Assembly: GCF_030269925.1 (NCBI RefSeq)
Contig: NC_085121.1
Location: forward strand, 7,147,501 to 7,211,500
Source of the DNA: Bombyx mori
Taxonomy: Eukaryota > Arthropoda > Insecta > Lepidoptera > Bombycidae
Length of the DNA: 64,000 nt
Direction of reading: 5' to 3'
Both the position numbers and the translations under genes were made by a program. Below are positions 12,301-25,288 of the stretch, piece by piece. The notes beneath the pieces were generated by a model. The model saw nothing but the letters and a program-made list of their open reading frames with translations, did no database searches and was not told the DNA's origin. The first letter of the stretch is position 1. Each line of letters begins with the position of its first letter.

Positions 12301-15300
12301 ATTACTGCTTCACGGCAGAAATAGGCAGGGCGGTGGTACCTATCCGCGCGGACTCACAAGTGGTCCTACCACCAGTAAGTGTTACATAATATAATGACAA
12401 TAAATAAAACAAAATTAAACCGTAAATGCAGTTTTGATTATGTCCACGATTCGTGAAAATCGAAAAGCACTAAAGCCTTGTTCGGACTTGGCGAGCATTT
12501 TAGTCGAGTACCGAGTAATTTAGTGGCTAAACTACTCGCTACTCGCCCGAAAAAATAAAACAAAATGGACTGATTTGACTAAATTATTTACTAATCTACT
12601 CGACTAAATTTTTGGTTCTCAGACACATTTAGCTACTAAATTACTCGGTCCTCGACTAAAGTACTCGCCTAGTCCGAACAAGGCTTAAGTGACCATTAGG
12701 ATGTTAACGAATATAAGATTCTGATAATATTGTATTTAGAGATGTTTCCGTTTCAAAAGCATATTGCATTTCTATTTGGGCATTGTATAATATAATAATA
12801 TATTGGGGGACCAATTACAACAAGGTTTCTTGTTTTTTTTTTGTTTTTTTCATAGGTGGGTGGACGAGCTCACAGCCCACCCGGTGTTAAGTGGTTACCG
12901 GAGCCCATAGACATCTACAACGTATATGCCGCCACCCACCTTGAGATATAAGTTCTAAGGTCTCAGTATAGTTACAACGGCTGCCCCACCCTTCAAACCG
13001 AACGCATTACTGCACACGGCAGAAATAGGCAGGGTAGTGGTACCTACCTGTGCGGACTCACAAGAGGTCCTACCACCAGTAAAAGTATTATAAAATTTAT
13101 TATAAAGAAGATTAAAAAGTGGTTTTGAGACGGGGAGATATACTTTTGTTTCTAATGTTATGTTACTGGAGGTCATAGATTGTCATAGATATTGTAATTG
13201 CCGTCATCTATCTTGAGATATGACATTTAATTCATGATCAACTTACTGGTGGTAGGACCTCTTGTGAGTCCGCGCGGATGGGTACCACCACCCTGCCTAT
13301 TTCTGCCATGAAGCAGTAATGCGTTTCGGTTTGAAGGGTAGGGCAGCCGTTGTAACTATACTTGAGACCTTAGAACTTATATCTCAAGGTGGGTGGCGCA
13401 TTTACGTTGTAGATGTCTATGGGCTCCAGTAACCACTTAACACCAGGTGGGCTGTGAGCTCGTCCACCCATCAAAGCAATAAAAAAAAAAAAAAGTTACT
13501 AATACTATTTCGAGGGGACATAGACATAACAATTAAAATTAACGAACAGTAGGGCAGTTACATATCATATTTTAAACTGGGTAAAGTTCTATTATACTAC
13601 TGTGGGAAAATCGGTATCTGATTATTGATTAAACCGACACCTGACCGTTGATACGAAGGTACACTTTTTTGGTGGTCAGGTAATATTTTTTTCTTACACT
13701 ATTATGTTCCGATTTCAGAGCTCTCAATCTGAATTGTATAGACATGGCATGTTAAGTTGTGCACCTGTTAGCATTCAGGGATGAAAGGGATGAAAAAAAC
13801 AGAGATATTACCGATGTATGATTTTCTTGATTTATTTTTAATTAATCTAAGTATCAAAGGTGACAATCTCTGATATGTAGTAACAAACTGGCATTTTATA
13901 TTGTGTGGGTGCTGTGTAGACTCGAAAAAAGGCGCGATTGTGTTTACACCGTTTTTCGTGTATACATTACGTATATTTTTTTCGAATAGGGGATGTTCGT
14001 AAATGTGCTGCACCTACCATTAGACATCAGGTGAACACGCCACGCCACTCATTATTATTCTCCCCTTCTTACTTCGATTCGTACGTACATTAATTACAAC
14101 CTACTATCTTATTACATTACAAAACACAAGTGAATTATATCAAATTTACTTGCATTAATTTGTTATGAAAATTCACTTACCTCTTCTAATATAGGACAGC
14201 TCTTGTACCGTGATTTTTTGATGGCTAATTCCCACCAAGGAATCGGAGGTTTCGAACGAAGTATGGTTTGGCATCCTATTTTTGGATCTTGTGTCTCATA
14301 TAACGTGCCTAAAGTTCTAGATGAAGGTCGAGAATTTTGTTCGACCTCTTCATTGGCCGGTACGCCTGTGATGCATTCGCAGCATTTGTGTGGTCTTTTA
14401 ACATAGGTCTGTGGTCTTAGATCAGCACTGAACGAATGTCTGTAGTTCAATCTTTTTGTAAATCCATTGTTTTCGCTAATTGACCTCCTAAAGCCGTTTC
14501 TGTTATTAAGTAAAGTCATGGGCGGTACATTTTTTTGACTTTCACCACTTGAACTGAGCTCTGCATTAATGCAAACATTACCATTCATAGGTGTATTCGG
14601 CTCGGAGTTGTATCCTATCTTATTACGCAATAAACTTCCATATAAAGGATTTTCTTTAAAATTCAAAGGTTTCAGATCTATAAATTTAGGTCTTCTAGTG
14701 TTCAATGTAGCGTACTTTTGGGGCGATCTATGGAATTTTGATTTACTGGGCAAATCTTTCAGCACATCCTCCGTATCCGTCGAAGGGATTGTTGAATTAT
14801 CGCTGTAACTAGATATAGGTCTATCGTTATCGGTAACATAGGAAGACGATTCAGAGCAATTATCTCTATCACTATGACTCCTCCGATAGTCAATAGACGA
14901 GCTTGTGCCATCAGTACGCACAGAATGTTGTTCTCCCCCGTCGTAGCTTTGTAGATCACAGGATAAGTTCTCTCCATTACTTTGACCGTTTCCATTTTTT
15001 TCTCTTGACCATAATTCTTGATCCACTGGCAGCTCTAAGCTTCGTAACCGTCGACGAGGTATAAATACAGCAGTATCACAATTATTTCTTTCATTTTTGA
15101 TATTCAGATGTTTCACTGGGGAATTTCTTTTTGAATTCGGTGGGGTGATTTTTGCGTATATTGGTTCGGAAAAACTGAGAGATGTAGGTTTATGTCCTAA
15201 ATTAATGCCGGCCGATTCATTGGATATATACTGAACCCCACAACTGCTGTCCAAGAAGTTTTTTGTGGATGCTCTTTGTAAAGTAAAATATTCTGAATGT

Positions 15301-18300
15301 CTTTGAGGTAGGTTTGTTGGTGTATTTGGTTCAACTAAATTTCTTATCTTGATTCGACTTCTTGGCGCACGTATTGTGGCGAAGCCATCGTGAATAGGTG
15401 AGCCATGGTATGTTGCAGAGGTAGTCGCAGCCATCTTATTTTCCAGGTTTATGGTCGATTCTCAAGGATACCATTGTATCTTTGATTAAAAACAACAACA
15501 CTTTGGCAATTAATTCAAGAAAATCATGATTTATTGTTCTCTAAAAATATCTCTAAATGAATTTACTTGTGTCATTTGCGAAATTGATATGTTTTATTAT
15601 CATCTATCTGCATTGAATATTTTATATTAAGTAAATTGGAAAGCGCTTTATATTGAAAGTGACTTACAGCCTATTATGTTATATTTGGAGTTTTAATTTA
15701 ATTCTTATGCACATGGTCCCATTCAAGCCACACTTCACTTAGTTTATCTGGAGCTATTACGAGAGATTTATATTGGTCCATAATACTGATGCAACGAATA
15801 CATGTATGTATCTGACCTAAACATTAAAAATCCATTTGATTCTATGGATCACATTACTGACGTAAGAAGTATTCTATTTTAGTCACTGCTTAAATCTTTC
15901 AACGGTAGAACTATTACTTTTTATAATAACAAACTTGGTAATTTTTTTTTTTAAGGTAACGTACTTAATATTAAATTGTGATCATTCCTAATGCTGATAT
16001 GAGTAATAACTGTCCAACACGTCCAGGATTGCTTCTAATCATATATGCTCAGGTAATATGTGATCACGTACAGTGCAATACAATTATTTTATACATTCTC
16101 GTGATCAAATTACTTCGCTTCCCACGATACTAATTTGATCTAGTGACTACTAGCGTACTATTACTACCTGCCCGTACTAGCGAAAGAAAATCACGTCTGA
16201 TAATATAAGCAAACACTTGGACGGATCATTATTTTAGTTTATGAATGTTTCTAGAGAATACTGACGTGAAAATCTCCATTAAGTAATGTAAGCAATAACA
16301 AGTAATTGTAAAAGAGAATCAGTCATTTGTTTTGCCGTCCGCGGCTGTTGTTACGAACATGACTCATTTCTCATATTCCTATAAACTTTACGTTCGTTGA
16401 GACTAAAACCGTTACATTCGAAAGCTTATCTTAATATATGAGCTTAGCTTAAGCTTTTCAGTAATAAAGATAATCAGTAAATTGCTAAGTCATAATACGG
16501 TTGCGTGTTATCATGCAAAATTTACATGACATACTTAACATTTAAAAGGAAGGTTCTAAGAATTTGATTGATTTAATAAAAAATGGCATTATAAAATATT
16601 ATAACATTAGATATTAAAAATGGATAGCTAATTATGTATAGAAAACGAGTACATACCATTTACGATATAAAATATGGACAGTAAATGTACTGTTTAAATT
16701 GGTAAAAGAAACATATGGTAGTCTAACTAACTATTCAAATCGAGGGGTGAAAGGTTGTTTGGTTTAAGCCACATTTTTGCAGCTTTAAAGGAGAGCCATT
16801 GAAAGTATAAAATTTTGGAAAAAATCTATATCACCTTCACACTACACCTACCAAGCTTCATCTCTGCACTCCCCTAAGGTAGACTGTTAGAGAATGCCTA
16901 TGGCATTAAGTCCGCCTTCATACTTTATAGTATAAGAAGTTATAAATAAATAAATATATCATGACAAAAAAACTTCAGCTATTTGATCCATTCAAGTGAA
17001 CTTAATTGAAGTTCAATTAAAAACATCGAATTGTTCGTGAATCGACGGAGAAAAATTCGCTGATTCCGGATATGTTTATAACTCAATATCACCCTGGTGG
17101 GTCTTAAGCCAAATAGCCTTCACCTCTTCATATGCTAGACGATCTTTGTACTGTGTGCTTAGTACGAGTTTTTTAGCTTCTCGGGAGGTTAAAAGATTTT
17201 TTAAGGAGATTATTCACCTAGTGAATATGCCACTCCATTGTGCAACAAAAGAGAGAAACAAAATAATTATATAAAAAAATAAAGGAAACTGTTATCGTCT
17301 CTACAGGCCCACCAATACTATTTTATAAAGTGACTTAGCCATTTCGAGGTTAAAAGTTAAAAGCGAGTGGTTAAAAAACCCGCAACTAAGCACTCTGTAG
17401 TAGTAATTGTTGACAAGGACAAAACTTCAAGAGATTTCTTCTAAAAGTATTCTTGTTTTTGTATTCAAATCATTGTTACCGATCAGTGCACTTCAGTGTC
17501 CTATGTCCTACGCGTACTATGTATTTTTATTACAACAAAACGTTGTAAGCATAATGATGTTTTAATAATCGTGTATTCCAGTCGCCTGGTACTGAACAAT
17601 TGCTTATTTAGATTTACCTAGAAATTACGCATTAATCATGCCAACTCGTTGTTGTGTTTACATAGCTTTATAGATTTATATGCTTTGATTGGATAGAAAA
17701 AAATATATTGTTGAGATGAAAATTTAACTTTTTCATTATTATAAACACACATCTAGAAGATTGCACAAAGTGGGAATGAGTTGCTCGCTCCGGGCATTTC
17801 AATATTGTAATAATTGTTATGTTATTATACTCATGTAAAAATGAATATTTAAAAAAATCTAATATTAAAAAAATAATCTAATATTCTTCGGTAGTATAGT
17901 GGTCAGTATCCCCGCCTGTTATGTTAAATTATTTTGATTTGACTTTTTGCTAATAAAATAAACTTAAAACCAATTAAAAAAAATCTAATATTTAAAAAAA
18001 AAACATGCCCGCTGAGTTTCTTGCCAATTCTTCTCAGGACGGAGGCTAGTCTTGTGAATTGGCGGTAGTTCTTTTGACGTTCAACAAGTATGTACTTTCA
18101 TTTATGTTGAATAAATTTTTTTTGATTTGATTTGACATCCTTTAATTTTATAACTTTTTTTTTTTATTATTTTAACTTGATTTTCTGTTACGATAATTAT
18201 TGGCTAGTAGGTTTTCTTTTCTAAGAGGAGAAATACGAGTTAGGTTTCGTCTATACAAACTTTGTATATGCCTCTCTTAATAAAGACGTTAGAGCAAAGT

Positions 18301-21300
18301 TTTTAGGTCGCAACGAATATCTACCCGATGTCATTATTATAATGAATAGCAACGTGCAAAATATACGAAAATTATAGCAATTAAAGATCCAACGAATACA
18401 TTTTATAAGGAAACCAGTGAAAACCGGTCACGTTTCGCTCTGACTATCGCTGATTGTATGAAAAACAAGGATTTCTTGACATCACTAATGTGGCATTGTA
18501 CCTTGATGACGCTATGACAGAAAACTTTCCTGGAGTGCCAACAGTAACCGTATCAAATTTCATCACAATCGGATGAATGGCTTAAGAGACAAACACACAA
18601 ACATTATTTATCATTTATACATAGAAAGGAAGAATAAATAATTTTTAATAAGAACCATTATTTCAGATTTGGGGGACGTTTATAGGACAACACGTAATTT
18701 AGATTTCTGCTTTTTTTTTAATATTTATCTTTTTCAATCTGTACAACTACAGCTGGCTCTTTCGTGCTCTATTCGGATAGTTTTGATTGAGGGTAGTAAC
18801 AATGTAGTATAAAAAAAATTAATCACCGATTTTTTTTTTTTTTTTTTTTCAAATAATCCGCATTCTTCCATAAAGTTCTAGTCAATAACATTAGGAATGC
18901 ATGCGTGTTGTTTTGCCGATAAATCAAAATTTCACTGCTTCAAAACAATAGTGAGGTCGTTCGTGGGTTAAGCTATAAATTATGTGACCGTAGGGGAGAT
19001 CACGGGCGCCAATACGTACCGGTATTACAGGCAGCTCTATGAGGGGAATACGGAAAGGGCTCGGGCGGCCCTTCTTCGCACTGTCTTGAACAGCGCTATT
19101 CAAACTGTACAAAGGCCGTGATACTTGGTTGATAAAAATGGGCGTAAAAACTAAAAGAAGCTAAATATTTTAAGCATAGATAACAATCTATTGATTCACG
19201 ATTAATCGCATCGCATCTTGTATCCGTCAACGATTGATAATGAACTACATTCGATTATCAGAAAATCAATATCAAGGTCATTTTCATTCATTATCACAAC
19301 ATCATTGACCGTAAATTTCTTAAATTTTACTACGCACTTTGAGCACCACGATCACCAGAAGAGAGATAGACGTAGTGTTTATATATATCGATCTCGTTCA
19401 CTCGAACGCAAGATGCACGTTCGTGTTTCAACGACCTGTTTGGTGTGTGGTAGCCTTTATTAACTACGTCCGTGGCAACAGTACACATAATAAACAATAT
19501 TTTCGTTTCACGGCTATTTCGTAACATTTCAACAACCTCGGGCCAGTGTTGTTGACATTGCAAGAGCAGGCAGCGGCACGATAATCGCGTTCAACACTTT
19601 GAACGCACACAAGAGTTCACAAGACAGTATAGTGAGTAGTGAGAATGGTGTCTTTGTTCCTAAGCGTAACGGGTGATCTAGCGGATGTCTCGAATCACGG
19701 CTAAGCGCTGATAATGAGATGGAATGATGAGATAAAACGTTCACAGCTATAGATTAATTTCGACATGCTTTCCTTCAAAAGCCACGCGTACAGAGATATC
19801 TTTAAAGTCCAGAGAACATGTAAAAAAAGTAGACTTCGTTTAAGTTTTCCTGCGCTTGCGCTAATTGAAAAGATGAGAAGGTATAAAATTAATTTCCATG
19901 TAGAATCGTGAAACTATAAAAAAATAATTTAAATGTTTGATCTTTGTTTTTACGAGCAATCTAATGTAGACTTATTTAAAATTATTTCAATAATTAATTA
20001 AAACTAGAAATTTATAGATTTTAGATACAAATACATTAATACAAAATGCGTTCCGAATGTAACAACCAAAAATATTATTAGGTATATGCTTTTTCTGATT
20101 TATTCAGCCGAATAAATGTGACCAACCTAATGTTAAATTGTTACAGGAGTTTGTAAACAGCGCCACGTGAATGCGACGGTTCAGCTCAAAACTTCAATCC
20201 AGGTCGACTTTGGAATTGAAATATATGCTGTGAAAATTGCGCGCAAAATACGCTATATCTCCAATAAAAAAATATTAAGATAATTTACTTATCAGCTGTA
20301 TAGCCTCATGTTATGTAACTCTCCGCTTTATATAAATTTTAAGTATCTGATAAACTGAACGAATCTACTGCTGTATGTTCAAACGAATATAAATTAAATT
20401 TAACGCAATACAAAAACTATCGCCAGAATAATAAGAATGTATTTTTTAGCTATGGTAAGTGCTATTGTGACGTGTGGCAAAGAGAGCAAGTCTAACGGTT
20501 TACGAGCTTGATTGTGTATTCGCCCGAATGTCTGTCTATACATCAATCGATTTTTTTGTGCGACCACTAATGTATGTAGATGTATGACGTAATTAATATT
20601 AACGTGCCTCTAAACCTTGTAATAAAAATCATTGATGGAATAAAATCATTCGATAATCGATAAAAGTACGTCTGAGACTTTGCTAATAAGTAAAAATCGC
20701 ATGATTTTGTGACTTGAAAATAATAATATCATTGTCTTTGTACGTAAAAGCGGGGTAAAAGATTATTTCTTCATACAGCACTTATAAAATCACACAAGCC
20801 AGGCTTAAAATTTACAGAGTTCTCCACTTCAGATAGATTTTCATTGCCTCTCCTTCTTCATGCTGCAAAATTGATGGCAGGGATTAGGCATCCCCGTTCT
20901 GTCATTCATAAAAGAATGCGTGCCAATGCAGCAGATTGAAAAACGCTGTACCTTTTTTTTTTCTACCCATGCTAATATCCTTGACAGGCTATTTCAGCGT
21001 AACCTTAACTAGTAGGTGAGCTCACGGGGCTCAAACCTGACGACGTTACTAACACGAACCCTAGCAAGAACCGTGCTTCGCAGAATCTACCACCCGATCG
21101 GAAGCGCGACCCACTGAGAAGATCCGGCGAGAAACTCAGTGGGCTAGGCTGGACCAGCGGCTCAGTCCATCCGAAAGACTCGTGATTCACTTGTCGACAG
21201 ACTCTTTGGGGATTCCATAAGTTGTTAACTTCGCCTTATGTCAGATCCCGTCGAAGGTTTTAGCGGCATTAATCCCATGCTCCCTAACCTTGCAGTTTAC

Positions 21301-24300
21301 CGATGAGCGAGGCAGAGAAGGTCGCCAGCTGATCGACCAAGACGGTCACTGATCAGCTGGTAATCCTCAAAAGACCTCTCGTTGCGTACGGAATAATGGG
21401 TAGCTCGATGGACTTAGAGAGCGAGGAAGTTATCGCGATAGGCCCGTACATTACGTAAAATAACCATGAGAAATCGTCCAATTAAATAAGAATGATAAAA
21501 CTCGATCTATAGATAACCTCTTTTATCGAAACACGTTTTAGCATTCATAAAAATAAACTACCGATATTTTTTTTGATAATACCTATCTCAAAGCCGTCTA
21601 AAAGTCTGAATGAACGGTTCGTTGATTATACGTAGTCAACTCAGTCAACTAGTAGAAAGCTATGACAAGATAATATCGATAAGTTACGCAATTATTTGGA
21701 TATTTAAACCAAACTACATGAATTGGATCATCCGTTGAATATTCGATCGGAATTTAAATTTGAAAAATATTTATTTCCAACGTATTTATTTAAATTTGGA
21801 ATCGTGTATTCGGAATGAGTAAAATACGGGACAGCATTTAATACGTTAGTCGTAAATATTCGCGTAAATGATGCGCAAAAAGGATAAATAGCGATGATCT
21901 CAGCAGGGTGAAGTAGTTGTTACGTCTCTTGAATACTACTACAAGTTTAGAACGACCTTTATAGATGTTTTTTTTCTTCCAAAGGACAAATCCGGCTCGT
22001 TATCAAGTTTCTTTTTATTTCAAACTACAAATAAAGGTTTTTCAGAAAAGGTTTCTAAAATTGCACTGGTGGTAACAACTGGTGGTAGGACCTCTTGTGA
22101 GTCCGCATGGGTAGGTACCACTTCCCCGCCTCTTTCTGTCGTGAAGCAGTAACGCGTTTCGGTTTGAAGGGTGGGATAGCCGTTGTAATTATACTGAGAT
22201 CTTAGAACTTATATCTCAAGCTGGGTGGCGCATTTACACTGTAGATGTCTATGGGCTCCAGTAACCACTTAACACATGCAAATAAAAAAAATTATGCAAT
22301 TGTACTAAATTTTAGTATTAAATTTCGTATAACGGTGGAAGCTAAACGGTCGAAATACCACATATGTTGCGCACATGGCCCAGAAGTGAGGGAATGCTCG
22401 ATGGGAAGTCACCCGATACTCGTATCCACACAAGAGGTGAGCTAAAACAGCGTCATATGTGAATTTCATGTTACAGAACTCGGTCAAGGAACTTTTTGAT
22501 GAATAAATATTGGTTAAGAAGTTATCTAACAAACAATACGTACATAGTAGTATCTACCTAATCTCAAAAACTAGGTTGTGCTAATTAGGCCGACGTTTAC
22601 TTTATACCAATACGTGATAACTCGAACAAACAATAATTCAGTTTAAGAAAAAACGATGGTTAGTCGGTTATTTTTTATTATATATCGCATTTAAGTCGCT
22701 TAAATTAGAAGCAGTGCTCTCATTTCGCAATGTTTAGGTGACGAACGTATCTGCAACTGTCTGAGCGATGTATTCAAATAGCACCACTGATATTATGTAC
22801 ATATTATAAATCTCCCAGATTTCGTGGTTGAACGAACATAAAATTTATAGTTAGTATTGTTGTAATACAGAGCACTTCCTATAGTCGTTAAGAAGCGAAT
22901 TTGTAGGGAAGCATTGTATTTGCTTAGTAGTTTGTGCGGTCGACATGCTTTGTGGCGCGGTATTGAATTTTAAGGGCACTGACATGCGACAACCAGCCTC
23001 TATTGCGAGCTATTGTTATGCTAATGATGTCTACAATAACTAATCAACCATAAAGAAAATCGCGTACACATGTATGCCGAACCTCAAAAAGTACTGTTAC
23101 CAATTGAATTCGTTATCACGTCGCAAAGGTAGAAGCGATAAGGTCCCGCCATACAGTCATAGCCATAGAGATGAGAATGACTCATAGCGGTTATTTATTT
23201 GCTTATCTGAACTTTCGAGCGACTGAAGACCACCATGTATTATTGATATTTGGTTACCACTTAAATAGAATCTTTTATGTTGTATCATTCAATAATACGA
23301 GTACTACTTCTGTTTAATGCAAGCTCAAGTATGTACTACCGCTACTGGCGCTTCCTGTTTGGATTATATCGAGATCCTCTCTCGTCAAGCCTCCATAACC
23401 GGTAGCTCTTGAAATCTATATACAAAATAGCGGAAACACTACGGGAAGTTGCACTTTCGAATTGCCCCTTTAATTTTTTTGGTAGTTTGTCATCAGCGTT
23501 GCTAAATAATTATCATTACTGGTGGTAAGACCTCTTGGGAGTCCGCACGGGTAGGTACCACCACCCTGCCTATTTCTGCCGTGAAGCAGTAATGCGTTTC
23601 GGTTTGAAGGGCGGGGCAGCCGTTGTAACTAATGTAACTATACTTGAGACCTACGAACTTATATCTCAAACTGGGTGGCGCATTTACGTTGTAGATGTCT
23701 ATGGGCTCCAGTAACCACTGAACACCAGGTGGGCTGTGAGCTCGTCCACCCATCTAAGCAATAACAACAACAAAAAATATCTATTTTTGTAAAAGTAGAT
23801 GTGCATGCGTGTGTATTCATTCTCCTTATATACTCCGAACTAACTGGACCGATTTCTATGAAACTGTCAAGAAATCTTCAAATTAGTCTAACGGGTGTAA
23901 TAGTGAAGTTTGGAAGTGATCGGACCAAATTCAAATCAACGAACTACTCGTTTATAGATTTAATAATTTTGACGATTTTATAGTTTTGTAGAGTTTACTA
24001 ATTATCGTTCTTGAAAATAAAAAATATATTTATAACAACGACAATTAGTGGCTTTGTTTGCTTGTATATTCTCATTTATCTAATACCAAACTCTTCTCGT
24101 AGGCTTGATGATTTTTAATGAGCAAATATTGCGTATTTTCATATGTTGCCTGTTTTTACTTGACATTAAATCCTGTTTTAATATTATATTTGTGTAGTGA
24201 TTTTTGTCAAGGTCGAACGTGCTGTAATGACGTAATAGCCGTTAAACAAGTTTCGTATTAAACATATACTGTTCATTGATAAATGACCGATGTATGTATT

Positions 24301-25252
24301 TTAAAATTAACTGCTCTATTGAGTGATAATAATTTTGTTGAAAAATAATATTATAGTGTCAGATAAAATAAAGTTGTCTCAATACTCAATAACAATTTTT
24401 CAGACAAGCTAGATTACTTTTAATTACATTGCTTTTCCAGATCTCATTGACTTACAAAATTAAGTGTTCAAGATACATTAACTTGTATGTAACTATTATT
24501 ATAGGCAGGCTGTATTACGATAGAAGCAATTAAGAATATGCAGTTGACAATGGAACTCTAAATTGCTATTTAAAAACTTGTCATAATAAAAGCAGCGTGC
24601 GTGCAAACGGACAAAAAAACAACCTCACACAAAAAAGCTTTTTATTTAATTTCATTACGGATGTTGAGTCTGGTTTCGGTGACAGTAAAATTATGTTTAT
24701 CAGCAGTCTCGGAATCGACGACATTAAAACTAAGTCGAACTAAGCAATTAATTATAAAACTCATAAAGTCACTAAGAATTTATCACTAATTTTCGTTGTT
24801 TATGTCCATAAACTAGATAGCTTCGTTCTAATGTGAAACGGCACTTAATTTATTGTTCGCGTGTCACTAAAGATTATGATACAGCTGGTCTAGATTAATT
24901 TAGAGAACGTATCATCCAAAAACAAATGAAGGCAATGACTTGACGTGATAAAGTGTTGTTAAAAGGATGCGATATGAATTGAAAACGCGATTTCTTTCCT
25001 CTTCGTTGGCACGATTACGTAAGTATTCACTGTCTTGGACCAACGAACGGCGGACGAAATAAATTAGCCACTAAAAATTTATTAATTGAACTTGTTTAAA
25101 GTTCCTTCCTGTTATTGATAACGCTGGCTGGTTTTATTGAGATTTGTTTGGTAGGCAGCGGCTTGGCTCTGCCCCTGGCATTGCTGAAGTCCATGGGCGA
25201 CGGTAACCACTCACCATCAGGTGGGCCGTATGCCCGTCTGCCTACAAAGGCA

Positions 25253-25288
<36 letters not shown>

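Larger units (their letters stand above)
6025..14180 (-). other. sick intron between the alternative first exon and E14
   Basis: Holds five family A copies, two family C fragments, two Helitrons and a palindromic MITE, listed separately. Unassigned AT-rich stretches are 6323-7992, 8238-8593, 9259-10130, 10533-11179, 11583-12135 and 13495-14180. A short stretch near 12055-12085 (gacgtttcgaatactg) resembles sequence next to other transposon ends but I cannot place it. Confidence 0.75.

Noticed and set aside
14163..14180. Reading the 418-codon exon on through to a stop codon (423 codons)
   Set aside because: The last five codons lie past a textbook gtaagt donor whose phase fits E14, so termination there is unlikely in the spliced message.
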